A DNA stretch of 64,000 nt from Stereocaulon alpinum. Its lineage: Eukaryota > Ascomycota > Lecanoromycetes > Lecanorales > Stereocaulaceae. The position numbers and the translations under genes were made by a program. Numbering within the stretch: position 1 is the stretch's first letter; each line of letters starts with the position of its first letter. The DNA lies in NCBI GenBank assembly GCA_018257865.1, contig JAEUBA010000029.1, positions 62,001-126,000 on the forward strand, read 5' to 3'. The notes below the pieces were generated by a model. The model searched no databases. It worked only from the letters and a program-made list of their open reading frames with translations, and was not told the DNA's origin. Shown here in pieces: positions 33,300 to 46,293 of the stretch.

Positions 33300-35747
33300 C
33301 TTTTGAGCGGGCGACATCGTGTTTCTCTAGCTTGAAGGTAACGAATAATTCTTGTCCCAGACGGTGTCTTTGCTGAGAGAATTGATGAGAGAGTCTTCCG
33401 GGAATTAACGACAGGGGGATTCCTAATCAACATATATACAGCGGCCCTGAGTGTTACGAGCTGCTGCTTACCCCGCGCGAGCTCACTTCTTCACCTTCAT
33501 TTGCACTATGCTATACGCCACGCTCGCCTCAATTACAAGATTGCGTGGCGTGTCCAAAGTTGAAAGGCAAATGCCTGTACCAGGTACCAAAGTCGAGCGG
33601 GTAGTGCAGCGATCGATGAGGCTCCCCTTGACACTGGTGGCGTGGGGCAAATGGCCGAATCCAAGTGACTCAAACTTGCCGGTGAAGGAGACATGTAACA
33701 TGACCTGTTATCACTACCAGGGTTCGAAGATACCGATAACACATGGGGCCGCCCGCTAGTCATGACTATTGGCTATAATAAGACGAGGCAGCAGTAAAAT
33801 GTCAAGCCGATGGAGGAGGGGCAATTGGTGAACAAGTCTCCTTTGCGAGAAAGTGAAGAGATATGAAGTGTATTGGAAAGGGCTAGGCAAACTTTGTCAC
33901 GGATGCTGAGTTTCGTACCCCTGTTAGTCTCATGGTTCTTTGCAGGATCTGCCAAGGCTAAATGAGCCTGTCCAAATCCTCGATCAGTCGCCAAGGAAAG
34001 AAAGCCCAGAGAATCGCTGGGTACGGCATGCAACCGGAGTTGTAAGCAGGTCAACAGCCCTTTTCCTTGAGGGTTCCTCACTGTATGACCGAATCTCTTA
34101 CACGTAAGACTTAAGCCTCACCTCGACCTGATCATGATTACGGCCAGTGATTTCCCAATAGCAGATTGTTGACCATCCTCGCTGTTATGCCACGGTGCCT
34201 GATGTGCAATGACGCATGTCTTTTAGAACAGCGGCCACTTGTTCTAATTTTCTAGCATGTGAATAGTAGCATGATGGGCCCTCTGGATATTATACTACCA
34301 GAAACCTAGAATCACGTTCGACATCTATGATGTTCCGTGGTATAGGCTCCAACAAGTGGACTAGAGGCGGTGATCGAGAGTGTTATCGTGTCGAATAATA
34401 TGGTTCCCTTACAGATCTGGGCAGCCTGTGTAGTGAATGAGATGTTCTATTTTAGTCTTGCCACTTCTCCTTGTTTGATTACCCTGTTCCAATGCTCAGG
34501 CGTCTTTGTACGACTGTCACAACAGCAACTGCAATGTCAGAGATGCTGATGAGAAAGTGTATATGAATTCGATGAGTCTAGTGATGCACATCGATTTCCA
34601 ATATGTAAGTGTAATTGCGGCAACAGAACAGAGTAGCAAAAGCCTACCTGCATCTCGCAGACTCCTGCAATGCCCGTACACACCTTGTGCCATCTTTGAA
34701 GATGGCTTCGGGTCGTATACACCCTTTCTCCAGCCATGTCAGCAATTGCGATCATTGTAGAACAGGATGGCAGCAGATACCAAGTCCTTGAACCATTGAC
34801 ATGGCGGGCGTGGTGCCTTTCTTCATCAATATGTTACTTTTGACTTACCTAATGCATTGTCTATATCTTCCTCAGTAACAGCTGCATTTCAGCGTGCTTC
34901 AGCTGCAGTGAATCCCGATCACGTCTCCAAGTTCGCATCTGACTCCTCGCTCCTCCTAATGAGCGGCGAAGTACCTCCATATGTCCTTTCAACCTTCCAC
35001 TTGGACGCTTAACCTTTGCCACGATCCTGATCAGGATACCAAGCATTGGATTGGCCATGTAGAACAGATACGTAATCTAAATAGCAGGATTATAACACAC
35101 TTCAAGTAGCTAAAGTGAAGCAATAAGACATTGACAGGGTAAAGAAGGCCATCCTGCGCGAAATGACGTCTCATAGCCCGTCCTGAAAGAAACCTGTAGA
35201 ATCGCTCCAGGCTTGAAAGTGGCCCTTGCCGCCTGCCACAAAAGCCATCATCCCAGCGCCCTGCGTTATTGATCTTACAATGATAGACCTAAACATCCTA
35301 AATCAGGTAGGACATAGCGAGGAGATGCTTTCGCGGTCACAAGAGAACTCCATGGACATTCATTCTGACAGCAGAAAGCAAACCTGACCACATAACACAG
35401 CCCGGTTGAAGCATCTCGATGATCTCTTATGAAGAATGATGCCGCGTTTACCCTGGAAGGGTACAGGAGGTCGTAAAGCCATCGCGCTAGCGTCAGCTAA
35501 AAGCCGAAGCGCGTCAATCTTTCGATGGTCTACTCTCAGCAGACCTCTTCCCAGCGTCTTCAGCATACTCGGATTTATACAAGAATGGCAACAATAGCTA
35601 TGAAAGCGTCTCCTTGGGATGTGGGAAGTAAAGCAGCTGACGTAAAAGGCGCGCTAAAGCCGACTTAATCGTTCACGTCATAGCCATCCAGTCCACCAAG
35701 TCTATACAAGATAGTCTCCACGCTACAAAATCAAGTCTTCTTTCACA
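33300..35747. other. 2.4 kb region without recognisable genes
   Basis: Only short overlapping ORFs on both strands (for example 33451-33759 and 33773-34081); none has a recognisable domain or credible splice partner. The right end is the promoter side of the cupin gene. Confidence 0.5.
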
Positions 35748-36495
35748 ATGCTCAAGACCGCCCTTCCTCGAACACTTCCACGGCTTCTCTCCAGACCACT
35801 CATCTCGACCTCCATACCCACCCGAAGACTCCTTTCCCATTCCGCGATTCTACACGGCAAAGATTCCAAAATGTCTACCGGCCCACCCAAACATGAAATG
35901 GTCTACTTCCCCGACATGACCACGTCCCTGCCGTCGAGCTCCGGGGAGTTCAGAAGGGTACTGTGGACAGGATTGTATTCACAGGTTGTGCTTATGACTG
36001 TGCCTGTTGGAGGCGATATTGGTGATGAGGTGCGTTGGCTCGGATTCCTCGGATGCTACGGGGACTCTGCTTGCGTAGTTGTGTGGGTTGGGTGGAGAGT
36101 GGGCCTAACGTGATTACAGGTCCATACTGTGGACCAGGCCCTCACCTTTACTTCAGGGCAAGGGAAAGCTACGATCAATGGCAAGGATCAGGATGTGAAG
36201 GCCGGAGATCTCATGGTTGTGCCTGCAGGGACGCAGCACCAATTCGTTAATACTGGTCCTACGCCATTGGTAAGCGTGCCTGCGACTTCTCATCATACAA
36301 GAACTGATGCGGTGGTTTCAGATCCTCTATACCATCTACTCGCCCGCCGAACACGATCCGCAAACGGTACACAAGACGAAGGAAGAGGGCGACGAAGAGG
36401 AGGAGAATGGAAAGGATGAGGCACCAGAATGGAGCCGCAAGCCGAAAGCGGAGAACGAGAAGGCCGGAATTGTTAACACAAGTGGTAAATATTGA
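35748..36495 (+). CDS. cupin-domain protein, probably mitochondrial
   Basis: Three exons: 35748-36029, 36120-36269 and 36322-36495, all phase 0; 201 aa. The first 35 residues (MLKTALPRTLPRLLSRPLIS...) are Arg/Leu/Ser-rich with no acid, an obvious mitochondrial presequence; a second Met at residue 42 (MSTGPPK) may start a cytosolic form. Cupin motif 1 is GGDIGDEVHTVDQALTFTSG, with one His kept and Gln where Glu is usual; motif 2 is GDLMVVPAGTQHQFVN. The C-terminal part is charged (HKTKEEGDEEEENGKDEAPEW). Likely a small metal-binding beta-barrel of unknown reaction. Confidence 0.85.
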
Positions 36496-36776
36496 GATGG
36501 TAGAGCAACTTGATGGGTATTGTATATATGGATGGCGGGTACACGCATTTATAAGGCTAATACTAATAATTATACATTCTACGGATACATTGAAGTATTC
36601 ATTGAAGTACTTGGTGACCCACGCGAAATAACAAACTTGACCATATGCTTGCAGGCTCGTGATGAAACTTGTAGGAGAGGGGGGAAATGATTTGGAGGTG
36701 ATATCCAGATCACAGCAGTAGAAAGCGGGTAAGGACAACTTGAAAGGTGGCTTGGATGATGTAGGCGAAGAAGCAC

Positions 36777-38763
36777 TCAAGTTTCATCTATGTCATCTCC
36801 GGTACCTTCTCGATCGTCAAATAGCATGAACGCTACGCCGTCATCCCCAACAATCCTCCGGTATGCAGCCCGTACATGCTTCAATACATCATCCTCGAGT
36901 GCTATGCCAGGTGCGACGTCAGGCAGCTGCAGGACATGGTCGCTTGGAAAGTGGTCACATCTGATATTCGCCTCGTAGTCTTCGGTAGTGGCCGGCAGGT
37001 TGTACCTTTGGTCATAGTGCATGTACCATAAGACGGTCGCTGGGGGATCTTCGCGTATACTAGCAACTAGCTTGGCAACGGCTGCTTGAAGGATCTGGTG
37101 AGAGTCGGCGTTGGTAGGGTGGAAGCTACAAGCATAGATAACGCCTGTGGAATTGGTGATTAGCGACTCACTCCAGAAGCATTCAGGGAGTGCAAAAATG
37201 TGGAGATAGGAAGCAATTGATCAGACTGTCAGAGGTTTGTTATCTTCAATGGAGTTGCAGACAATGTAGATAAGTATTCGTTATGTTTGTTCATCAGGCA
37301 AAGCTTCGGGATCATAGCAGGAACGGCGACGACTTACATTGGCCAGCAGGACAAATCCCTGTATCACTCGAATGGATTATCAGGTAGACTGGAGGCAGAC
37401 CCGGACCCGAGATGCCAGGCGTTTGGTCTGCAGATTGTGGCTCAAGCGTTCCAGTAGGATATACGACCACGGCACCAGCTGGCGGAGGGGCGCCTTCTGC
37501 CGGAGAAGGAAACAGTTGGGCTAGTGATCCCGAGACGATAGTGATGCTTCGGGCGACATACTTCGTTTGCATTCTATCCCCAGGGTTCTGATCAGTTTGT
37601 AAAGGCAGATCCCAAATTGAACCCACAACCCAGTGGCTCCGGATCTGTTCTCCGCCTTGTAGGCAGAGAGTCGATAGTCCAGTGTCTTTGTCGAAATGTG
37701 CACTGTTACGGCCAGAAGCTTGCAGATCTGGCGTTCCATCTGTCTCGAAGCCTCGCTTGAGCACGTAGACACCACCACCGACAGCTCCAGCACGACAAGC
37801 CACCTGTGCTATCTCCGCAAGCCCGCCCCATTTGGGTATGACAGCTCCGAAGCCGGGACCAAACATGCCTATCGAGGTGAGATGGCGATGGATGCGGGGA
37901 AGCGCGTAGGACGTCAGAGTCTCCGTGGGTGTATTTGGCGATGATGTCAATGCGAGGAGAGGAGCCTGCAATCGAGGTGGAATGCTGAGGTGCGACTCCA
38001 AAAATTCCGGGAACGGCCTGTTGCCCCATTCTTCGAGTATCGAATCGTGAGCTTCTGAGTCTGCAGCCAGCTTAAGGAACTTCATAAGTGACCTCGTTGA
38101 CCGTAAATCGATGCTCTTGTCTGCAAAGACGTCCTCTCGTCCGCCGGGTATTCTTCTGAGACCGCCTTGACGAGCTTCGCCTTCCCCATCTTGCCCATCC
38201 TTAGTCATCTCCTTATTGTCATATATCCACCAACTTCCAACAGCAAGGAACTCAAGCTGGCGGTAGACTTTCGAGGAAACAAGGATTGGAAGGAGGTTTG
38301 ACCGGGTGTAGATTAGCTGCGGCGACAAGGACAGGCTGTAGGCTCTAGAGAAGCCCAACTCGAGAGCTCCATCCGCTTCTTGAGCTGGCGTCTCCCTCTC
38401 CAGATTCTTGATGGTGGCATGTCTATAGGGTGACGAGCCAGCACCTGCTAAGGTGTTAGAAGGCATGGATGATGTGGCAGGAGCTTTAAAAGATTATGCC
38501 CACCTTCACCCGCAGATTCAGCCCATGTCTCCGCCTCTTGCAAGCTTAACGCTGCTTCAAGCCCTCCGTAGCAATCATTCTTGTCAATATGAAGCACATT
38601 CTTGCCGGACCGTGAGAGCGCTCTTCCTCAAAAGCTGCGTCAGTCAGAGATGCTGATCCTTCATAGCTTGCTGGAACCCACTAGCTTACAGTGCGAGGAG
38701 AGACTGAGGCAGTCCCGTGCCAGCAAGAACGACGTCCCATACCGTATCCGACAGCGACTCCAT
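36777..38763 (-). CDS. Rab escort protein (REP/Mrs6 type)
   Basis: Four exons: 38763-38690, 38622-38504, 38447-37338 and 37144-36777; 556 aa. The N-terminus has the GDI/REP dinucleotide-fold motif VLAGTGLPQSLLALALSRSGK followed by VLHIDKNDCYGG. The middle carries FLAVGSWWIYDN, SIDLRSTRSLMKFLKLAAD and IGMFGPGFGAVIPKWGGLAEI, signatures of the GDI family. REPs present newly made Rab GTPases to Rab geranylgeranyl transferase and deliver the lipidated Rab to membranes. The divergence from GDI and the long insertion after WWIYDN point to REP rather than GDI. The last intron is 193 nt, longer than most here. High confidence in the family. Confidence 0.9.
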
Positions 38764-39573
38764 GATTCATTTCTGAGTCGGAACTAATTGGTGAAAATTC
38801 ATGAACGAAAATGACCGCAGTCTGCTGACTAAGCGCCAAGCATTCTCATCAAAGCCACAATTTCGCCGCCCGTTGCTCCAATGTTGTTTCAACCACGGCC
38901 ACAGTCGTATCGCGTCTCCAATCGCGGCTATGTGGGTGCCCCGGGTCTTCATTGATCTCCAGCCTTTGGCCGTGGGAAAGTAGAAAAGCCTTCCTGTATC
39001 TGCTGCTCTGGATATTACATGATAGAAGCGGTTCGTTTTGTGACGGTACATTTTCTCCCTGAATGTTAGCTTCTGTCAACATTCCACACGACTTCCGTGG
39101 AACGCGTGTATCATGCACTTATGCGATCTTCTTTCTTTCCGGACGTCTCGCATCCTTGGCTGGCATGTGAATGACAGAGATAAACATAACCTCTGCTACT
39201 TGTGCAGACTTGGTCATATGCGCTTTCCAATATGTTTCGAATCGATCAGGCACTTAATATCATGATTGGAGCAATGTTGATGGCGCAGGTCCTCAACTAA
39301 TCGATGTACTACCCCCATATGATACGTGCCAGTGGCAATGACTTGCATCTTCCAGCAGATGAACCCTGCAGCACAACGCATGTGATATCTGTCTACCCTA
39401 TGAAAAGAAAGCCTTATTACCTAGCTTTACCTGTGAGGTTCTCGTAGCCTCTGCTAGACTTGCATTCCCGACCAGCTCTACAATCTACACCTTTACACTC
39501 GAACTTCATTCAACTTCCGCAACCGACAGGAAGTCACTCTTCATCTCGATCATCGCCCAGACCAAACCACATC
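38764..39573. promoter_or_regulatory. divergent region REP / SnoaL-like gene
   Basis: Non-coding spacer carrying both promoters. The frame upstream of the SnoaL-like start is open from 39460, but the 38 extra residues are low-complexity and were not included. Confidence 0.4.
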
Positions 39574-39960
39574 ATGCCTACCCGTCAGCGCCAAACAGTT
39601 GACGCCTTAATCCGTGCCTACAACACCGCTGACATCGCCACTATCCGTACCCTATTCTCGAAGAGTTGCGTCTTCCGCAAACTACCCAAGAACCTTTCCA
39701 TAAAGCCATACAACTATGACGTATTCATCGAGCATACTCGGAACTCTCTCAAACAATTCACTCAATACCAAGTCATAGCGAACGAAATCACTGAAGACAC
39801 CCAGGCTGGCCGTATTGTTGTGCGGCAGACAACGACTACTGGCACCCCGGGCGTTGCGACTCTGTTTTCACGGGAAACTATTTGGACTCTCAGATTCGAT
39901 GAGGCTGGTGCGAAGGTTGTGGAGTTGACGGAGTTTATGGGTAGGGAACCGGGGTACTGA
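39574..39960 (+). CDS. SnoaL-like / NTF2-like small protein
   Basis: 128 aa from the Met at 39574 (MPTRQRQTVDALIRAYNTADI). The pattern of an N-terminal helix (ALIRAYNTADIATIRTLFS), VFRKLP, a helix (FIEHTRNSLKQF), then beta strands (VIANEITEDTQAGRIVVRQTTT, ETIWTLRFDEAGAKVVELTEFM) matches the SnoaL-like NTF2 fold: a cone-shaped dimer used as a small-molecule enzyme or binding pocket. Members occur widely as single-domain fungal proteins without known substrate. No signal peptide or TM segment. Confidence 0.75.
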   Translation: MPTRQRQTVDALIRAYNTADIATIRTLFSKSCVFRKLPKNLSIKPYNYDVFIEHTRNSLKQFTQYQVIANEITEDTQAGRIVVRQTTTTGTPGVATLFSRETIWTLRFDEAGAKVVELTEFMGREPGY

Positions 39961-40731
39961 TGGGGATCGAAGGAAGTGGAGTGTTCATGCGGTGCAGCAC
40001 GATCATGTCGAAAGAACTCGGGATATTCTATGTGATTGGTTCATTCATGCTAGATCATGCGAGTCCGCTGAGAAACGTATAAATTCATCTACTGTCTTTC
40101 CAACGAGCTGATCCCCAGCGCTGTTCCTTGCGGTTGAACATTACCCACGGAGTGCAAGCTTACAGGCCTGGATGGTAGAGATCATCAACGACCTGTAGCA
40201 CAAGCTATGTCGCCTCAACAGAAGGCACATGACAGTATGACGCAGCCGTCCCGGTTTAGCTTCGTCAGGCACATCGATAGCTAGCACTACCTATGAATGC
40301 GGGTGCTTCTAATTCACTACAAGATGGTCTCACTAACTTTGCAGACTAGACGTTGGACTTGAGTATGCTCATCCAGTACGCGCTAGATGACCATCCTGTG
40401 AAGTCTGCATGATCATGTGACCTGGTATAAGCGCGCCTTTGTCAACAGAAGAAGAAGCGTGGCTGACTTACCTTGCCTTCTGAGCAGCCGAATCTTGATA
40501 AATGATACCCTCCACACGGCGATAGAAAAAGCATCCCCAATTTCCCAAAAGATATAGATATCCGTAGCCCGCAAAGCCAGAGTGAGAAGAAGGAATGCTA
40601 CCAAGCCGTGCTCAAGTGATGGACAGGAGGGGGAGACTTACTATCGTCGTTAAAGCCCGAAGAGAAGCCTCCAAATGTCCGACGGTCGACGGTCGAATGT
40701 GAGGCTTTTCGGGAGATCTGACAAGAGGGAG

Positions 40732-40757
40732 GCTCAGCATCCGATGGGTCCAATTCA
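40732..40757. repeat. dispersed 26-bp near-repeat, copy 1
   Basis: It shares gatgggtccaattc exactly with 41290-41315, with a related flank ending in gctc(a/g)g. The flanks show further diverged similarity. Confidence 0.7.
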
Positions 40758-41289
40758 AGATGTCAAGCTTGATCGTGGAGTGAAGTAATGCTGGTGGAGA
40801 GATTGGCGCTCCAAAGCGTGGCCTCTTTCAAGATGAGGATCTGCCCCGGCCGCGGCTTTGATGCTCGCGGAGGAGAACGGTACATGTCTCGGAGCGAATA
40901 AGGAGACACGTAGAGATGCTCGAAATCGAGTATGGTCATTCTACGTCTCCAAATCTCTCGTGAGAAGGGATGCATTGTTGTACCGATTTCAGACCGGCGC
41001 CCTGTCGCGAGTGGAGGTCAAGGTATTGGTGACTCCCTTTGGAGTAGATAGATCGTGACTAGACGTCTATCGAAGTGGCCGGAGCCGTGTTCTGTTGGAA
41101 ATCAGCGTGGGATTCTGTAATGAGCATCCCAAGAACATTCCTAGCCGTAAGGAAGAGGTGAAAACTGCTCGGTAGGCCTGAGGGGGCATAAAAGGGGACG
41201 ACGAACGTACATATAAAATATCGCGCGCCATTCCGGCAACGCTGGAGGATAATTTTGCCGTTAGGCGAATGTGGGGAAGACGTAGATAG

Positions 41290-41315
41290 GCTCGGTATCG
41301 GATGGGTCCAATTCG
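41290..41315. repeat. dispersed 26-bp near-repeat, copy 2
   Basis: Second copy of the motif at 40732-40757, in the same orientation and about 560 bp away. The motif is in the path of a minus-strand ORF (41481-41059) that I could not identify. Confidence 0.7.
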
Positions 41316-44300
41316 CGATAGCGGGCATGGTCTGTGGAGCGGAGAGGATGGGTCTATCTGTAGTTTGCGAACAGAGCCTTTGCTCATCAGGCGTGCGGGA
41401 ACTCCCCCGAGAGGTGTATTGACATGGCGAGATCTGGTAGCATGTATCGAAGATTAGCAAATGTTGATAGATGAGCACCATTCGTTTGATTTGAGTGAGC
41501 TGAAATGTTGGTATAAAATTGCGGTTCTCATAGCAATATTTACAATCAAACTTTCCTCACGGCTCATCACGTACCTTTCTGGTTGTCTTGTCCACTCTTG
41601 ACCTGCATACAAATGGTCAAAGCCGAACCGATAGAACGTGTGTTATGGGGTGCTTGGGTGAAGGGGAGGGGAAGATAACCCACTGCAGAATGCTGATGTA
41701 GTTGCTGTGGTTGAAGAAAGCTTCCTCAGAGGCCTTCGGAAGAGATGAAGAGGAAAGCGGAGCTGGGTCAATGGGTCCATTCTGATCCAAAGCCACCCAT
41801 TGGGATGACGAAGATAGAGGTGTTTTGATTTAAATCCTGTAGCAACAGAGTGCCCGGTCATTTCTATCGATAATGTCAGCAAAGCTCGGATGCCGAGCAC
41901 TTCTTGGTAGATTCTTCTGGGCTCGATAGCTGAGATGAGCGATCAGCTGATAGGGTGGGTGTCTAACATACATGTTCCTAAGAGGGCAAATTGATCGGTC
42001 ACGAGTAATAGAGTTGCCACTATCCCGTGACGCGTCGCGGTTCACCTGTGGTCGTGGTATCCAAGAAAGTGCATAGCTCTATCAAGGGCTTTCCGGAGTA
42101 GCAGGAGGAGAGTGAAGTACTTACACTCATAGATGACATCACAGACGTGGCTGTCTACGGTAAAAGATCGGTTGGGGAGAGATTCGATTGAGATTTAATC
42201 AGACAATTGATTGGAGGCTTCGAGGGGCCTCCGTCAGGGATGCAACGTAAGGAGTCTAGAGGTCTGAAGGTCTGAATTACGACGACGGAAAGTTCGATTC
42301 ATGGATACTTGTCAGCGACATTCAACAATTGAGCACGGCTTGGTAGTGTATTTCGAGCACGAGCCTTGGACAAGGTAATTATATCATGCTAGGTAGACCC
42401 TATCTATGAGTCTATGCTTGAGAAGACGTGGAGTAGCATTTGGTTCTGATGTTCTCAAACGTCCTACTTCACTCCTTCGTAACGCCAAGTGGCCGTAATA
42501 GATAGCAGCTTACCGAATGACTTTCGGCAGCTCGTAGAGGCCGAAGTAGAAGTGAGTGAGGCCCCCAAGGAACCCTTTGCGCGGACACCAGATAAATTGC
42601 GCAACAATTATCACGCATCTCGAGGACAACCCCCTGGGGTAGATCTACTTGGATAGAGTTCGATAGATTGAGTCTGCTAATTCAAGGCTGTGCGTTGATG
42701 TTAGAAACGATCAGATGCTTGTAGCGAGATGCATTGGCCATATGATTTGGCCGGCATTGGCTGCCCCCTTGGCCTCTGACGGTGGATAGCATAGGAGCTT
42801 ATCAAGTTCACTCATCTATCTAGACAGGGTAAGGAATAGATTCGTCTCTTTGAGAAGGATGCTTTTTTGCCTTGTGGAATCCAAATTCCTACTACGAACC
42901 CCATTGGCGAACAGTCAGCTTTAGAGAAGTGAGGATAGAGGCCTAGTGAAGGGTTCGAGGAGCGAGAGGAGATCTCGGTACGAGTCAGGTGAAATACGAA
43001 TCGCGATCATGTCAGAGTATGCTCGAGTCAAGTTCCAGCAACCGAAGGCGCATCCCAATTCATAACTTTACCCCAGGCGCTTGAAGAGTTGTCGGCATTG
43101 CTGGCACCCGAATGCGTGCCAAACGTCCGAAAAAGGTGGAGCAATCTGTGTAAAAGTTAGAATTGGAAGGTCTACTAACATGTGTGTCAAGTGCCGCAGG
43201 CGCGCCGCTTTGTAGATGGAAGGTTAACCCGGGTGTAACCCCACACGGCACCCTCGTGAATGCAATAATGACAGTGGAACATGGCGCACGGCGTATGGCC
43301 CTGAAGAACAACGTTCACATGTAGAGGGGGTCCACGAACTGCACTCGAGAGGCAGAGTCTCAAAGGCTAGATTGGTAATCTTGGAATAGGTCAAGTTACC
43401 GCTGCCGGATGTCAGACCTGTGATGCGCTGTCAGCGAAGATAAAGTGAAAACAGAAAGCTTCTTGGTAGTTTCCGTCTGGTAGTAGCACTGGACTAAACC
43501 CGCTGGTGGTCTGGAGTCATGTCACCATTTGCATCAGATTGCGAAACCGTTTGACATTTGTGGACGTCAGACTGTCAGCGTAGTCATGGATAAAGCCCAC
43601 AATTTTACCACCCTCCTCATCCTAGCCATATGCAAAGTACATATTCAGCACGCTCCACCATTACTTTCGTTCCTCATTCGCCAACCTTGCTGAGCGCTCC
43701 CTTTCACAATGCCCATCCCCAATAGCCCGCCAGCAGCGCGTTCCAGGATTTACTCCCCTTTTCAGCGAGTAAACAATGAAATATCAATCATCCGTACAAG
43801 ATTGCGTGCAAAAGCTTTGAACTGCGAAAGAATCAGTATATGAAGCAATCGAGGAATTAAGGCACCCAACATGGCGGGTTGTCATGAAGCACGGGAAGCA
43901 TCACACATAAAACGTGCCCAGAGTCCCCACGCGTATTGGAATGTCCTTTGTAGCGCTAAAGGAAGCATCCCTAGCGAACTCGAGTATCAGTATGCCGCAA
44001 GTATATGTTATCTTGGTTTCGCAACAGTGACAAGAGACAGAGGATATGTTCTCTCGAAATCGTGCACCTAGGGTGACCGGAAACACTAATGTAGATGAAG
44101 AATACTGAGACGGCTCCCAGTACGGAAACATAGCCTTGCAAAGAAGAACGACAATGCTTTATGCTAGTGTTATCGAGCGCACCAAGCACCACGCAGAGCA
44201 CATGCAACACGTCCAAAAGATTAAGAGGGGTTAATAACACAATGCGATTGGCCGGCACCATATGAAATGTGGGTCGAGTCTTGCGAACAACTTCCATTCT

Positions 44301-46293
44301 GTAATAGTTCAAGCACATGCAAACCACGTTATGGGTACCATCCAAGGTACAACTGCCTGTGATTCTGTAAGTGCACTTTCGGTACACAGTAGTTGCAGAA
44401 GGTGGAAAAATGATGGGAAGCTCGGAGATTATGCTGCCTCCATTGCCATACTGAGTTCTTGCCTTAGCCAGTTTCGAGTACGTGGCGGCCGATACCAGGC
44501 AATGCAACCGCAACGGCTCCATTGGATGTGATTGCTGTTGTAGCCCTGAACAGGTCAACCAGTAACTACTGTGACCAAATTCATTCAATGACAGGAGGTT
44601 ACTTAGTGTCAAGCTAACTGGTCTCCAGCTTTGAAGGCTGGAAAAGGAAGTGAACATTCAACGGGTCAATGCTAAGATGTTAGACTGGTGACTTTCGCTG
44701 GTATGGGAAACCCCAGGATGTATGTGTAACGCTGTCATCCTGTTGCTTGAGCGCCCTTGCAAAGGAACCCTGTTCTAGGCTCAACAGACGCCGACAGGAG
44801 GTAATGGCACACTAGACCGAGTGGAAGTTCTGTTAAAGTTCTCATATATCCAGCATAACCGTTTGGGCAAGCGCTTCTGAAACCTCCTAGTAAGCGCCTC
44901 TTGGGTGAAGATTGCCTCAGGAATCGCAGTGCGTCCTTTCGCCACCCAGGATGACCTAAACAGGGACCAGATGTAAGAGGTTAGCGCAAATTGCGGTGCA
45001 ATGGCGCTTTCGAAAACGGTTCTGGAAAAATCGACATAGGGAGAAGGAACCGTTCCTGCTGCTGGGGGATGGAGTGGATGATCGACGATGGTGAGGTTGC
45101 ATTCAATATCAGTCGTCGTAATCCTTCAGGATTGTACCTCATTATTAACTTAATTGTCAACGGGCGCACATCTTTTGCGTGCTCGATTCTTCGCTGTTGG
45201 CTCCGGTGCGGTGGGACCGTGGGAGAAGGACAAGCTACCTGGGTGAGACTAGCGCCGCTGTAACCGCCGGAGCTAAAAACGCCAGCGCGTAGAAATGCAC
45301 TTTACAGATATGATTGGAGCACTCAATTCGGTCGCTTCATCCACCATCACCTGCAGCCACTCCCACTAGTACCACTACCCGCAAAGATGGCAGAGAATGG
45401 CAAATCAGAAGTCTCTCATTACAGCGTTATCACGGAAGCGTCGGGACCATCCTTGGTGTCCGAGTCCTTAGGCCTTGATTCGAGACTTGGCCCCGCCACT
45501 AGCCCGCTGCAGCTGTCCACACCAAGATGTTCGGCTTCTTCGTATTGCAATTCACCCAATCCGCCCAATCCCCACGACAGAGCTCCCGCCCAGGACCGCC
45601 CCAGGGCCCCCGCTAATTCTTGCTCCTTAGGCTTTCTAGAAGTCAGCTTGTGCTGGGCCAAGGTGCGCTGAACTGCATTGGGAACAAAGAGCTTGCATAG
45701 CGCATTCTGGGCCACAGCCAAAATGTCCGTCACATCAGGCCCAGCGCCAATAGCAGTGTGTGATGCACATTTGCGCGCTACTTGGTCCCCTCCCACGAAC
45801 CGATGCAAGGGACATATACCCACGGGGATCCTTCCCAAAGATAGATTCCTTTATGAATCCTTCGACGTCGACGGCTTGTGGGTCACCACCATCAATCACT
45901 TTCTTGCCCTTCGCTATCGTTACGACAACTGCATCAAGGAGCTGGTATCCTACACCCTTTCACAGGTCTTACATCGTCTTAATCCATTGGTCCTCGTTCT
46001 TGCGTGTGTGTTGCGGAGTTCTAGGCACTTCGAAGCGGTTTCATGAACATCTGAAGCCCCACCACCCACGCCATAAAATAACATTGATCTGCGAAGGGCA
46101 GGGCCAGTGCATCTCGGTCCTACACAACAAATAAGCAGAACGTCAGCCGCAGATCCCTACGCCTCAGGCAGGCAGCGCATTCGTCCCAATTGGACAGCAG
46201 CGCAACCTCGAATGGTAGTGCTTCGACTCTTGCGGAACAACCGGTCCAGTTATATAGCCTGCTGAGGACCTACAACTGTCGACCTACGCCATC

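Larger units (their letters stand above)
39961..46293. other. 6.3 kb gene-poor region
   Basis: Many short ORFs but no recognisable domain on either strand. The longest is a minus-strand frame of 228 codons (44657-43971) that lacks family features. A 26-bp near-repeat occurs at 40732-40757 and 41290-41315; a third weaker relative may lie near 41760. A plus-strand ORF (45387-45671) before the ferric reductase is unsupported. The region may hold decayed transposon or rapidly evolving small genes. Confidence 0.5.

Noticed and set aside
36259..36780. 173-codon minus-strand ORF with hydrophobic stretch
   Set aside because: It lies antisense to the last exons of the cupin gene and its translation follows the reverse of a charged coding region.
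43971..44657. 228-codon minus-strand ORF in the gene-poor region
   Set aside because: No recognisable domain, composition looks random (many Cys/His/Ser), and no splice-linked partner exons. Not called as a gene.
45387..45671. 94-codon ORF upstream of the ferric reductase
   Set aside because: Pro/Ser-rich low-complexity translation, overlapped by an equally open minus-strand frame.
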